Positions 46,266-55,722 of a stretch of 64,000 bases of DNA are shown piece after piece. The stretch covers positions 1,116,001 through 1,180,000 of the forward strand of contig NZ_CP133217.1 in NCBI RefSeq assembly GCF_030930995.1, read 5' to 3'. The notes below the pieces were generated by a model. That model saw only the letters and a program-made list of their open reading frames with translations, was not told where the DNA came from and ran no database searches. The position numbers and the translations under genes are program-made. How positions within the stretch are numbered: position 1 is the stretch's first letter; every line of letters begins with the position of its first letter. The DNA is from Thiothrix subterranea. GTDB taxonomy: Bacteria; Pseudomonadota; Gammaproteobacteria; Thiotrichales; Thiotrichaceae.

Positions 46266-46416
46266 TGATTTTATCAGCCCATTATCTTTATGGCGTGGAT
46301 AATAGTTTTATCAAGGCTAACCGTGGCTTAATTGATGTTGAAAGGGTTTTCAACCTAATTTCAAGATATTGCGTATACTCATACCATCACAACCGATCAG
46401 ATTTAGGTGAAAGCGC

Positions 46417-48042
46417 ATGGAATGGACGACCTACCTTTACGCAGCACTGGGGTTTTTAGCAGTGGCGCTGTTAAGTGCCGCTGCGTTCTCAGCTTTTTAT
46501 AAACGCGCCAGAAAAGATACCGCGTTTGTGCGCACTGGCTTGGGCGGGGAAAAAGTCATCCTCGGCAGTGGCGCGTTTGTGTTGCCCGTCATCCACGAGG
46601 TGATGCCGATCAATATGCAAACCCTGAAAATTGAAATTACCCGCGAAATGGAACAAGCATTGGTCACTAAAGACCCGCTGCGGGTGGATGTAACCGCCGA
46701 GTTTTTCTTGCGGGTAGAAGCTCGCCCCGAAGCCATCAGCACTGCCGCGCGTGCTTTGGGGATGCGCACGTTGGATAAAGAGGCGATTAGGGAAGTATTT
46801 GAAGCGCCGTGTGTTGCCGCCTTACGTTCGGTGGCTTCAGGCATGGAGCTAGAGGAATTACACCAAAAACGCGCCGCGTTTGAACACAACGTGGAAGAGG
46901 CGGTGAATGCCGAATTCCACAAAAACGGTTTGGAACTGGTATCGGTATCCCTCACCGGGCTGGATCAAACCGACAAGAAGTATTTCGACCCCAACAATGC
47001 CTTTGACGCGAAAGGTTTGAGTATTTTAGAACAAGTGACCTCCGATAACGCCAAGCGCCGCAATAATATTGAGCAAGAAACGGCAGTTGCGATTAAGCAG
47101 CGCAACCTTGAAGCCACCATCAAGAAAGAAGAGATGGAGTACAAGGAAGTCGTGGCGCAAAACGAACGCAAGCGCCAGAAAGCCGAAAATGAAGCCGAAA
47201 CCCAGCGCAAAATCGAAGAAATCAATATCGACAAAGAGATTTCGATTGAACGCGCCCAGCAATCCATGAACATGCAACAAGCCGCGTTAGAGCGTGAAGT
47301 CTCACACGCATGGATTGAAACGAATAAGGTCAAAGCCGAATTCGAGAAGATTTCCGAAGAAATCCGCACCGCGCGCGAACGCGCCGAAGCCGAACGCGGG
47401 CGCATTGTGGAAATTATCAGTGCGGAAAAAGAAGCGCGTCGCCAAGTCATCATTGCCGAAGCGAATGCCGATGTGGAAAAAATGGCAGCGATGGCTGCGC
47501 AGTTGCGTTACCAAGTGGAAGCAGCGGGCAAGAAAGCCCTGAACGAAGCTTCTAATTTGCTTTCCAACGACCAGATTGCGATGCAAGTCAAAATGGAAAT
47601 CGTGCGCCAATTGCCGAATATTATTCGCGAAAGCGTGCGCCCGATGGAAAACATCGAAGGCATCAAAATCATGCACATTGACGGCTTAAACAATGCCATC
47701 GGGCGCGGTGGTGCGGGTGGCGGCAATAACGGCGGCGATGCAGGCAATGGCACTGCTAACAGTGGCGGCGGTGGCAGCAATCTTGCTGAGCAAGTGGTGG
47801 ACAGCGCTTTGCGTTACCGTGCGCAAGTGCCGTTGATTGAAAGCTTGCTGGGCGAAGTGGGTTTGAAAGGTGGCTCGCTCAATGACATGACGCACAGTTT
47901 GCACGCGGGGCTGTTTGCGCATGAGGCTAAACCAGAAGCGGCAAAAAAGCCTGCACCAACGCCTGCCCGTGAGCGCGAACAGCCCGTGACCGCCGATAAT
48001 GACGGTTATGACGAGGATTATGAGCGTGACGAGCGCTATTAG
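46417..48042 (+). CDS. Flotillin-like SPFH protein
   Basis: A protein of 541 residues. An N-terminal membrane anchor (~5-27) is followed by an SPFH/PHB domain (~30-205; FVRTGLGGEKVILGSGAFVLPVIHEVMPINMQTLKIEI). A long charged coiled coil follows (~205-400, heptads rich in E/K/A with KQRNLEATIKKEEMEY). A Gly/Asn-rich linker (~428-455) precedes an acidic tail. Flotillins organise membrane microdomains. The ribosome-binding site AGGTGAAAG precedes the ATG. The gene is divergent from the usher-like operon, with a 151-bp intergenic region. Confidence 0.9.
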   Translation: MEWTTYLYAALGFLAVALLSAAAFSAFYKRARKDTAFVRTGLGGEKVILGSGAFVLPVIHEVMPINMQTLKIEITREMEQALVTKDPLRVDVTAEFFLRVEARPEAISTAARALGMRTLDKEAIREVFEAPCVAALRSVASGMELEELHQKRAAFEHNVEEAVNAEFHKNGLELVSVSLTGLDQTDKKYFDPNNAFDAKGLSILEQVTSDNAKRRNNIEQETAVAIKQRNLEATIKKEEMEYKEVVAQNERKRQKAENEAETQRKIEEINIDKEISIERAQQSMNMQQAALEREVSHAWIETNKVKAEFEKISEEIRTARERAEAERGRIVEIISAEKEARRQVIIAEANADVEKMAAMAAQLRYQVEAAGKKALNEASNLLSNDQIAMQVKMEIVRQLPNIIRESVRPMENIEGIKIMHIDGLNNAIGRGGAGGGNNGGDAGNGTANSGGGGSNLAEQVVDSALRYRAQVPLIESLLGEVGLKGGSLNDMTHSLHAGLFAHEAKPEAAKKPAPTPAREREQPVTADNDGYDEDYERDERY

Positions 48043-48051
48043 GCGAATCGT

Positions 48052-49188
48052 CTAACGTGATTTGCGGTTGCTGTGGTCGACTTCAGGGTTGTAGCTGTAG
48101 GCGGCAACGCGGCGCTCTTCTTCGGCTTGTGCCAGTATGCTAGGGGCTAATTCGCGCAATTGTTTGAGTAACCAGGCGTAATCCCTGCTCTCAGTAGTAA
48201 TGCCTAGCAGCACGCTGATTTCCAGGGCTTCGGCGGCAAACAGCAGGCGGTATTGCGCGTATTGGTTGTAAATCAGTGCTTTGTTCCATTCTAAAATCAG
48301 GTCGTTAGTGGTTTCCAGCAAGTCAGTATTGACTTTTTGGTATTCCACCATGTAGGCCAATTTGGTGCGGATTTGGGTTTCTTCGTGCTGAAGCTGCCCA
48401 AGATTGCTGGTAATGCTGGTTTCTTGGCGTTGGGTCAGCGTCGTTAGCAAGGTTTGACGGCGTTGGTCGCTGTACGGTTGAAAGACCGTGTTTAAGTTCT
48501 GCCCTTTTTTGGGTTTGGGGAGCTTGGCGGCTTTGAGTAGGGTTTCGGCGTCGCGCAGGTGGTCGCGAATCGCTTCGGTTTCGGCTAATTGGAATTCGCG
48601 GCTGTCGCCGAGTGCCTCTTGAATGCGCTGTTGCAGGCGTTGGGCTTCATCGTCAAACATGGTGCGTACATGGCGGTCTTCACCGGTATGGTAGTGCAGC
48701 CAGAATTCGCGGCGGCTGCGGTCAATTTCTTGATAGGCTTTGCGCAATTGCTGTTGTTGTGACCAGCGAATGTCGATGATGGTTTGCAGAAAACGGCGTT
48801 GTTCGGGCATTTGTTCGGCCCATTCCCTGACCTTGCCAAAAAAAGTGTGTAATGCGTCCATTTGCTTGAGCATGTCTTGGCGCAAGCCGTACAGAGCGGG
48901 GTAGGTGGTGTTTTCGTAAGTTTCCAGATCGAGTTCGGTTCTGGGTTTTTGCGGGTTTGCCGTGTTTTCAGCGTCAACAGGGGGATCGGGTTCGCGATTG
49001 CCTTGTTTCCAGAGAAAATTGAGGGCGGCAATTACCAGCACGCCGGTGAACGCAATCAAGATCAGCAGGCGCGTATCGTTGGGCAGCTTGAATTTGCTCA
49101 GAAAGCCGCTCAACCAGCGTACAAAAAATACAATGCCAGCGGCGATCGCCAGCCAGAGAATGAATAACAGTAAACCGTGTGAATCCAT
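48052..49188 (-). CDS. Membrane-anchored coiled-coil protein
   Basis: About 378 residues from the ATG at 49188. Two N-terminal transmembrane segments (GLLLFILWLAIAAGIVFFVRWL and LLILIAFTGVLVIAALNFLW) are joined by a basic loop. A long Gln/Glu/Arg-rich helical region (~100-350) is probably coiled coil, including RRFLQTIIDIRWSQQQQLRKAYQEI. The family is not recognised. It is convergent with the flotillin gene, 10 bp apart, which may hint at shared membrane function. Confidence 0.7.
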   Translation of the reverse strand: MDSHGLLLFILWLAIAAGIVFFVRWLSGFLSKFKLPNDTRLLILIAFTGVLVIAALNFLWKQGNREPDPPVDAENTANPQKPRTELDLETYENTTYPALYGLRQDMLKQMDALHTFFGKVREWAEQMPEQRRFLQTIIDIRWSQQQQLRKAYQEIDRSRREFWLHYHTGEDRHVRTMFDDEAQRLQQRIQEALGDSREFQLAETEAIRDHLRDAETLLKAAKLPKPKKGQNLNTVFQPYSDQRRQTLLTTLTQRQETSITSNLGQLQHEETQIRTKLAYMVEYQKVNTDLLETTNDLILEWNKALIYNQYAQYRLLFAAEALEISVLLGITTESRDYAWLLKQLRELAPSILAQAEEERRVAAYSYNPEVDHSNRKSR

Positions 49189-49260
49189 GAGTGTGAAGAC
49201 GCTTGAGTTGGTGGTAATGGGTGTGTTGAAGTGTAGCAGAAAAATCTCCAATATTAGTGC

Positions 49261-49289
49261 TTGACAGCAACCCCTTAAAACGCTTTAAT
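49261..49289 (+). promoter_or_regulatory. Sigma-70 promoter of tRNA-Phe
   Basis: TTGACA at 49261-49266 and TTTAAT at 49284-49289 are separated by 17 bp. The downstream discriminator GCGCCCTC is GC-rich, the type associated with stringently controlled stable-RNA promoters. Transcription should start just before the tRNA at 49302. Confidence 0.8.
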
Positions 49290-49301
49290 AGCGCCCTCTG
49301 T

Positions 49302-49377
49302 GGCCGGATAGCTCAGTTGGTAGAGCAGGGGATTGAAAATCCCCGTGTCGGCGGTTCGATTCCGTCTCCGGCCACCA
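49302..49377 (+). tRNA. tRNA-Phe (GAA)
   Basis: A 76-nt cloverleaf including an encoded CCA. The acceptor arms are GGCCGGA and TCCGGCC with discriminator A. The D arm has AGCTCAGTTGGTAGAGC, the anticodon stem is GGGGA/TCCCC around TTGAAAA (anticodon GAA), and the T arm contains GGTTCGATTCC. It is single copy here, with a strong promoter. Confidence 0.97.
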
Positions 49378-49499
49378 TCTCATTTTCGATTACCCCCTTT
49401 AGCCTGCTGTTAGCGGGCTTCCTTTTGCAAGACTTCTGCTTAATCCTAACGCTAACTCGTGTACAATCATGCTGTTATTGTCGCTTAAGGATGTCCCCC

Positions 49500-50162
49500 A
49501 TGTCTCAATCTGCCAAGCTGGAATTAGTCAGTTTCAAAGTTTGCCCTTTCGTACAACGTTCGGTCATTGCGCTGAATGCGAAGGGGATTGCGTATACGTT
49601 GACGCATATTAACCCACACGAACCCCCCGATTGGTTCAAAGCCATTTCCCCCTTGGGCAAAGTGCCGGTGTTGCTGGTGGATGGCACGCCGCTGTTTGAA
49701 TCTGCGGTGATTCTTGAATACGTGGATGAAGTGTATCCCCCCGCGTTGCACCCGGCTGAGCCTTTGGAAAAAGCGCGGCATCGGGCATGGATCGAGTTTT
49801 GTTCTGAGTTGCTAGGTCGGCAATTCCGCATGTTAACGGCGAAAGAATCCGCTGCTTTTGATGAGGGACGTGAAGCGTTACAGCAAGGTTTGCAGCGTTT
49901 GGATACGGTGTTAGCCGCTGATGCGCCGTATTTTGCCGGGGAAACGTTTCATTTGGTGGATTGTGTCTACGCGCCGCTGTTTATGCGCTTCGCTTTGTTG
50001 AAGCAGCATTACGCGCTGGAATTGTCGCTGAGTGCGCGGATGCAAGCGTGGAGCGATGCATTGTTGGCGTTAGACGCGGTGAAAACCTCGGTGGTGGACG
50101 ATTTCGAGACGGTATTCGCTAACTTCCTCAACGGCAATGATAGCTACCTCCTCAAGCGCTAA
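49500..50162 (+). CDS. Glutathione S-transferase family protein
   Basis: A protein of 220 residues from the ATG at 49500, nine bases after AAGGA; the ATG at 49491 is too close to it. The N-terminal thioredoxin-like fold has LVSFKVCPFVQRSVIALNAKGI, with a Cys at the position typical of omega/DHAR-like or SspA-like GSTs, and cis-Pro GKVPVLLVDGTPLFES. The C-terminal all-helical domain includes FHLVDCVYAPLFMRF. It probably acts in thiol conjugation or deglutathionylation. It is a single gene. Confidence 0.88.
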   Translation: MSQSAKLELVSFKVCPFVQRSVIALNAKGIAYTLTHINPHEPPDWFKAISPLGKVPVLLVDGTPLFESAVILEYVDEVYPPALHPAEPLEKARHRAWIEFCSELLGRQFRMLTAKESAAFDEGREALQQGLQRLDTVLAADAPYFAGETFHLVDCVYAPLFMRFALLKQHYALELSLSARMQAWSDALLALDAVKTSVVDDFETVFANFLNGNDSYLLKR

Positions 50163-50239
50163 TATTGCACAAAACCTTACAACACTTAACTTTTCTGATA
50201 TAAATAAATAGCTTATAACAAAAGATAGAGGGTTAAGAT

Positions 50240-50929
50240 ATGAGCGTTTATAAACAAGCTGTCGCTCTGACAGCTTCCTCCCTGATCGTGCTACTGAGTG
50301 GTTGCGGCGGCGGTGGATCGACACAAAACACGGTTATCGGTGGCACAACTGCCCCGGTTGTTCCGCCTACTGCGGCAGCTAAGACGTTTACTGAAGTGAA
50401 AGTGGCGGAGGTGACGACGTGTGTGACCGACAATAGCACCAATCTCATGTGGGAAGTCAAAACCGACGAAGCGTCCGGTGCAACCCCCGATTTCCGTGAC
50501 AAGGATTACGGCTACAACTGGGGAACTGACGGCAAAACGGCTGGCACGGCGGCAACCGCGAATCTCCTTGATACGAGCAAGCCTCCTTGTCAGGCATCCG
50601 GCACTGTTATGACCAAATGCACGACCGATGCTTACATCAAAGCGGTGAATGCGGCGGCGTTGTGTGGTTACACCAATTGGCGTTTGCCGACCACCACTGA
50701 ATTGCTGGGTTTGATTGACACTACCCGTCCGGCGCGTGCGTTTATTTATCCGGCATTGGGTAGCACGTCTTCCGACCCTGAAGTGCAAGGTCAAGCGGTG
50801 CGTGGTTATTGGGCTTCCGATACGGCGAGCGTTGGTCATGCGGCGGTAAGTTTTTCCTTGGCAACCGGCGATCGTGCGCAAGGCCATGGCGAAAGTTACA
50901 ACTACTTACGCTTAGTCCGCAACAACTGA
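50240..50929 (+). CDS. DUF1566 lipoprotein
   Basis: A protein of 229 residues with a lipoprotein signal (SLIVLLSGCGGGGS). The C-terminal Lcl/DUF1566 domain has the recurrent pattern TNLMWEVKT, CGYTNWRLPTTTELLGLID, YWASDT and YNYLRLVRNN. Members are surface or periplasmic C-type-lectin-like proteins of unknown role, often linked to binding of carbohydrates or to methanol/methane metabolism clusters. A T-rich terminator follows the stop. It is a single gene. Confidence 0.82.
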   Translation: MSVYKQAVALTASSLIVLLSGCGGGGSTQNTVIGGTTAPVVPPTAAAKTFTEVKVAEVTTCVTDNSTNLMWEVKTDEASGATPDFRDKDYGYNWGTDGKTAGTAATANLLDTSKPPCQASGTVMTKCTTDAYIKAVNAAALCGYTNWRLPTTTELLGLIDTTRPARAFIYPALGSTSSDPEVQGQAVRGYWASDTASVGHAAVSFSLATGDRAQGHGESYNYLRLVRNN

Positions 50930-50947
50930 TGCGTGAGTGACTCAGTA

Positions 50948-50976
50948 AAAAGCCGCCTGTTCAGGCGGCTTTTTTG
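50948..50976. terminator. Bidirectional intrinsic terminator
   Basis: AAAAGCCGCC-TGTTCA-GGCGGCTTTTTT forms a GC-rich stem flanked by an A-run and a T-run. It lies between the convergent DUF1566 gene and malate synthase G, so it can serve both. Confidence 0.92.
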
Positions 50977-50984
50977 GTTAATGA

Positions 50985-53162
50985 CTAGAAAAACAGAGCC
51001 ACTTTCGCTTCTGCACGGTATTTATGCAGCAACGGTTCGGTATAACCATTCGGCTGTTCGCGCCCTTTAAACACCAAATCACATGCCGCTTTAAACGCCA
51101 CGCTCTTGTCGAAGTTACCGCTCATCTGGGTATAAGTCGGGTCGCCTGCGTTCTGCGCATCCACTTTCGTCGCCATGCGCTTAAAGGCTTCCAGCACTTG
51201 TGTCTCGGTGCAAATGCCGTGGTGTAACCAGTTCGCCATGTGTTGGCTGGAAATGCGCAAGGTGGCGCGGTCTTCCATCAAACCCACGTCATTCACATCC
51301 GGCACTTTAGAACAGCCAACGCCTTGGTTAACCCAACGCACCACGTAACCGAGGATACCTTGCGCATTATTGTCCAATTCCTGCTGAATTTCTGCCGCGC
51401 TCCAGTTTGGATTCGTCGCCACCGGGATGGTGAGGATGTCATCAATATTGGCACGCGGGCGGCTTTTAAGCTCTTCCTGACGCGCAAATACATTAACCTT
51501 GTGGTAATGCATCGCGTGTAACGCCGCAGCGGTAGGCGATGGAACCCACGCCGTGTTTGCACCCGCCATGGGATGCCCGATTTTGGTTGCCAGCATGTTT
51601 GCCATTTGATCGGGAATTGCCCACATGCCTTTGCCGATTTGCGCATGACCCGGCAAGCCGCATTCCAAACCGATGTCGACGTTCCAGTTTTCGTAAGCCT
51701 GAATCCACGCGGATGACTTCATGTCATGTTTGCGAATCATCGGGCCTGCTTCCATCGAAGTGTGCATTTCGTCGCCCGTCCGATCCAAGAAGCCGGTGTT
51801 GATGAAGACCACACGTTCTTTCGCCGCACGGATGCATTCTTTTAAATTCACCGTGGTGCGGCGCTCTTCATCCATAATGCCGACTTTTAGGGTGTGGCGG
51901 GGCAATTTCAGCGCGTCTTCGATGCTGTCAAACACGTCATTGGTGAAGGCAACTTCTTCCGGGCCGTGCATTTTTGGCTTCACAATGTACACCGAGCCGG
52001 TGCGCGAATTGCTGAAGGTTGCACTGCCGTTGAGGTTGTGAATCGCGATCATGGCGCTCATGTAACCATCCAGAATGCCTTCAGGAATTTCATTGCCATC
52101 TGCATCTAAAATCGCCGGGTTGGTCATCAAGTGTCCAACGTTGCGCACGAATAACAGGCTACGTCCCGGTAAGGTGACTGTGCCGCCGTGAGCGCCGCTG
52201 TATTCACGATCAGGGTTTAAGGTGCGGGTAAAGGTTTTGCCGCCTTTGCTGACGGTTTCGCTCAAATCGCCTTTCATCAGGCCGAGCCAGTTGGTGTAAA
52301 TCAGCACTTTATCGACATCATCGACGGCGGCAACGGAATCTTCGCAGTCCATAATCGTGGTGAGCGCGGCTTCCATCAGAATGTCGTTCACACCTGCGGC
52401 ATCTTCTTTGCCAATCATGCCGTTACGGTCGATTTGGATTTCAAAGTGCAAACCGTTATTACGTAACAAGATTGCTGACGGCGCATCCAACGTGCCACGG
52501 TAGCCAACAAATTGGTTGTTATCACGCAATGCTACGATTGAGCCGCCGATCATTTCGACCATTAAAATACCGCTTTCATCCACCCGGTAGCGGCTGGCAT
52601 GGTGGTGCGATAAGTGGGCGAGTGGCGTAGCTTCATCCAAGAAATTACGCGCAAATTCAATAACTTTTTTACCACGTACCGGGTTGTAAGTGCTACCTGC
52701 TGCCGCGCCATCGGTGGACGGAATTGCATCCGTGCCATACAGCGCATCGTACAAGCTGCCCCAACGTGCGTTAGCAGCGTTCAAGGCGAAACGCGCATTC
52801 ATCACCGGAACGACCAATTGCGCCCCAGCCGTGTGGGTGATTTCCACATCAACGTTAGCAGTGCTGACGTTAAAGGCTTCACCTTCAGGCAGTAAGTAGC
52901 CAATTTCTTGTAAAAAGGCTTTGTAAGCGCCGAAATCAAATTGACCAGAGTTGGCAATGTGCCAAGCGTCGATTTTGGCTTGGATAGCATCGCGTTTTGC
53001 CAGCAGTTCACGGTTGCGGGGTGCAAAGCGGGTAACGATGTCTGCCAGCCCTGCCCAAAAATCGGTGGCACTAATGCCTGTCCCCGGCAGTGCTTGTTGG
53101 GTTACGAAGTCATGCAAGAGTGTTGACACTTGTAAGCCGCTAACCAGAATTCTGTTACCCAT
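50985..53162 (-). CDS. glcB: Malate synthase G
   Basis: A protein of 725 residues from the ATG at 53162, the usual G-isoform length. It condenses glyoxylate and acetyl-CoA. Typical segments are [92 protein letters not shown] and [18 protein letters not shown]. No isocitrate lyase gene lies in the window. Together with maeB and the TRAP uptake genes it suits growth on C2 compounds such as glycolate or acetate. The downstream terminator is clear. Confidence 0.97.
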   Translation of the reverse strand: MGNRILVSGLQVSTLLHDFVTQQALPGTGISATDFWAGLADIVTRFAPRNRELLAKRDAIQAKIDAWHIANSGQFDFGAYKAFLQEIGYLLPEGEAFNVSTANVDVEITHTAGAQLVVPVMNARFALNAANARWGSLYDALYGTDAIPSTDGAAAGSTYNPVRGKKVIEFARNFLDEATPLAHLSHHHASRYRVDESGILMVEMIGGSIVALRDNNQFVGYRGTLDAPSAILLRNNGLHFEIQIDRNGMIGKEDAAGVNDILMEAALTTIMDCEDSVAAVDDVDKVLIYTNWLGLMKGDLSETVSKGGKTFTRTLNPDREYSGAHGGTVTLPGRSLLFVRNVGHLMTNPAILDADGNEIPEGILDGYMSAMIAIHNLNGSATFSNSRTGSVYIVKPKMHGPEEVAFTNDVFDSIEDALKLPRHTLKVGIMDEERRTTVNLKECIRAAKERVVFINTGFLDRTGDEMHTSMEAGPMIRKHDMKSSAWIQAYENWNVDIGLECGLPGHAQIGKGMWAIPDQMANMLATKIGHPMAGANTAWVPSPTAAALHAMHYHKVNVFARQEELKSRPRANIDDILTIPVATNPNWSAAEIQQELDNNAQGILGYVVRWVNQGVGCSKVPDVNDVGLMEDRATLRISSQHMANWLHHGICTETQVLEAFKRMATKVDAQNAGDPTYTQMSGNFDKSVAFKAACDLVFKGREQPNGYTEPLLHKYRAEAKVALFF

Positions 53163-53343
53163 TCGTGACGTTCCTCTAAAAAATAAACTAAATTGTCGAC
53201 ATTCTCCGGTTATAACCCAAGACCCGCAAGCGCAAAAATTAGAATTATCAATGGTAATGATTAAAAACGGCACCATTGGTCAACAGATGAATAGCAGTGT
53301 GGGCTAGTTCCAGCCAGACGGCGGTTCTTATATACTTTGAGCC

Positions 53344-54936
53344 ATGTATACAGAACACCATTTGTTATTTTTGCATCGCTTGGCTCATCTGGCCGCGTTT
53401 GGCGTAATGTTGGTGGGCGTAGTGGTATTGGTGGGGTGGTTTAATCACATCCCCGCGTTGTATCGTGTCGAAAAAGATTTGCCGTTGATGACGCCGGGTG
53501 CGGCATTTTCATTCGTGTTCACAGGGGCGGCACTGTTTTTATTGCAGCCTGAAAAAACATCCTTACTACGACGCATGGCGGGACGCTTGCTGGCTCTCGG
53601 TGGCGTTGTGTTGGGCTTACTGATGTTGTTGAGTTCTTGGCACAGTATCCCCGATGCATTATTGGGGCAGGGTTTAACGCCGTTAACGTGGTTGAATTTG
53701 TCGGATGCGAAAGATTCGCCCCAAGCGGGCATGGCGTTTATTCTCACCTGTACGGGGTTGTTTTTCCTCAGTCTGGAACGTCAAGCATTGATTAATGTGG
53801 CGCAATGGGCGGCTTTTTTCAGTGTCATGCTGTTGGTGGCGGTATTTTTTGGCTATGCCCATCAAGAAGACATGTTCAAGGTATTTACCGGCGAGGCGGG
53901 CATGGCGCTGCCCACCGCGACCGCGTTTGCGTTGGTCGGTTGGGGGATTATTCTGGCAAAAGTGGAAAAAGGTTTTTTCCGCATTATGGCGAGCAATGCC
54001 TCCGGTGGTTTGGTGGTGCGGCGGGTGATGTTTCTCATGGCGCTGTTCCCGCCGTTGCTGGGCTGGTTGCCGGTATTGGTTGAGCACCGCACGTTGACAC
54101 ATACGCAAGTGGAATCCTTGCTGGCGTCAGGAATGGTGATGGTGATTGTGCTGATCGTGATTCGGCTGGCATACCAGTTGGATCAGGAAGAAACCTTGCG
54201 CGAACAAGCTCAGCACGAAATTTTGCAACACCAGACCGACCTTGATCAAATGGTACGCTTGAATACTTTGGGGGAAATGGCATCGGGGATTGCGCATGAA
54301 CTCAATCAACCCCTTGCAGCGGTCGCCAATTACGCCAGCGCGTGCCAGCGCATTTTGCAAGCCGACGGCGCCAGTGCCCGTTTGCAAGAACCGCTGCAAG
54401 CGATTCAGCAACAGGCGTTGCGTGCTTCAGAAATTATCCGGCGGATGCGAGCCTTGGTACGCAAACAGCCCCCGCACAAAGTGATGGCGTGTGTGGAACA
54501 AGTGATTCACGAAGCCTTGCACCTGAGCAAAACCGGAACAACCCGCTTGGATGTGCCGCTGTTGCTGGAACTGGATGATACTGTGCCGGATATTCCGCTG
54601 GATATTATTCAAATTCAACAGGTTATTTTGAATATTGTGCAAAATGGGCGTGATGCAATGCACGATACACCTAGCCACCGTCGTCAAATTTTGGTGCGGA
54701 GTTTTCTGAATCAGACGGGGTGTGTGCAAGTCGATATTTCTGACACCGGTTCTGGGATGGACGCCGAACTCAAGCAGCGCGTGTTTGATGCGTTTGTTAC
54801 CACGAAAGGGGCGCAGGGGATGGGAATCGGTTTGTCATTGTGCCGTTCGATTATCGAAGCACACGGCGGGCGCTTGTGGGTGGAATCCGAACCGGAGCAG
54901 GGCGCAACGTTTTCGTTCACCCTGCCGGTAGCGTAG
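53344..54936 (+). CDS. Orphan sensor histidine kinase
   Basis: A protein of 530 residues. About seven N-terminal membrane segments (~15-280; for example AFGVMLVGVVVLVGWFNHI and MVMVIVLIVIRLAYQL) form an integral membrane input domain. HisKA follows with H-box SGIAHELNQPLAAVANYAS (His318), then HATPase_c with N-box QVILNIVQNGRDAM and G1 DTGSGMD, G2 GAQGMGIGLSLC. The architecture resembles FixL/DctB-type NtrB kinases. No response regulator is adjacent: the next gene is opposite and tiny. The signal is unknown. Confidence 0.88.
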   Translation: MYTEHHLLFLHRLAHLAAFGVMLVGVVVLVGWFNHIPALYRVEKDLPLMTPGAAFSFVFTGAALFLLQPEKTSLLRRMAGRLLALGGVVLGLLMLLSSWHSIPDALLGQGLTPLTWLNLSDAKDSPQAGMAFILTCTGLFFLSLERQALINVAQWAAFFSVMLLVAVFFGYAHQEDMFKVFTGEAGMALPTATAFALVGWGIILAKVEKGFFRIMASNASGGLVVRRVMFLMALFPPLLGWLPVLVEHRTLTHTQVESLLASGMVMVIVLIVIRLAYQLDQEETLREQAQHEILQHQTDLDQMVRLNTLGEMASGIAHELNQPLAAVANYASACQRILQADGASARLQEPLQAIQQQALRASEIIRRMRALVRKQPPHKVMACVEQVIHEALHLSKTGTTRLDVPLLLELDDTVPDIPLDIIQIQQVILNIVQNGRDAMHDTPSHRRQILVRSFLNQTGCVQVDISDTGSGMDAELKQRVFDAFVTTKGAQGMGIGLSLCRSIIEAHGGRLWVESEPEQGATFSFTLPVA

Positions 54937-54942
54937 GGAGGT

Positions 54943-55137
54943 TTACGCTTTGATGAATGGCATTTTTTTCAGAACCATTGCCGCTGGGCAGAAGCCAGTG
55001 AAAGCGGACTGAATCAGGTTGACAGCGATAAATACCATCAACCAAAAGCCTACTGCTTCAGAGACAGTTGCCCCTAAAATCAGTGCGACTAAAATCATAA
55101 TGCCTGCGAAAACTTGGATAGCGTTACTAAGTGTCAT
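54943..55137 (-). CDS. DUF2892 / YgaP-like transmembrane protein
   Basis: A protein of 64 residues with two transmembrane segments, VFAGIMILVALILGATVS and GFWLMVFIAVNLIQSAF, followed by the family signature TGFCPAAMVLKKM. It matches the membrane module found alone or fused to rhodanese in YgaP-type proteins, linked to sulfur-related metabolism. It has a GGAAG ribosome-binding site. It is convergent with the kinase gene. Confidence 0.88.
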   Translation of the reverse strand: MTLSNAIQVFAGIMILVALILGATVSEAVGFWLMVFIAVNLIQSAFTGFCPAAMVLKKMPFIKA

Positions 55138-55295
55138 GGTGGGTTCCTTCTTTAAATATAGGTGGTTAAATTAACGTATGTTAAGCGTATTGAGTATATT
55201 AGTATTTGTTAATAAACACAATTGACCAATCTCAATGTCACGCGAAGACTTGTCGGTAATGATGCACCGTTAGTCTAGTACAGGCATGAGTCAAC

Positions 55296-55670
55296 ATGAT
55301 CACTTTCAAACACATTGGGATAGCGGGTAGCCTCGGTTTACTGGTGGGAATCGTCGCAATGCAGCTTTGGTACGCTCAGCAATACCCCGGTCGTCCGCTG
55401 TTTGTGACCATCGAAAACATGCGCGGCGAAACCATTCCCTTGTTAAAAATCGAGCACGGTAACGATTTGAGTCAGGAAAAAATCTTGCTGACGCAGTTAC
55501 GTGCTGGTGAAACCCGGATTATTACCCTGAATCACGAACCGGGCAGAGGCTACAGCGTGGAAGCTCAGCTTGCGGATGGCAAAACGGTAGAGGCTTGCGT
55601 GGGCAAAACCTCCGAGCGCTGGGTGAATGAAGTGGCGATTACGTCGAACGGTATTTTCAGTCGGGATTAG
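55296..55670 (+). CDS. Hypothetical single-pass membrane protein
   Basis: A protein of 124 residues. A short N-terminal transmembrane segment (GIAGSLGLLVGIVAMQLWYA) is followed by a periplasmic domain of about 100 residues with predicted beta strands (FVTIENMRGETIPLLKIEHGN, ETRIITLNHEPGRGYSVEAQLADGK). No family is recognised. It precedes the DUF1016 gene by about 50 bp on the same strand. Confidence 0.6.
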   Translation: MITFKHIGIAGSLGLLVGIVAMQLWYAQQYPGRPLFVTIENMRGETIPLLKIEHGNDLSQEKILLTQLRAGETRIITLNHEPGRGYSVEAQLADGKTVEACVGKTSERWVNEVAITSNGIFSRD

Positions 55671-55722
55671 ATTACAATGCCTCAACTCGTTATTCTGATG
55701 ACGTTTTACAGCACAAGGTAAG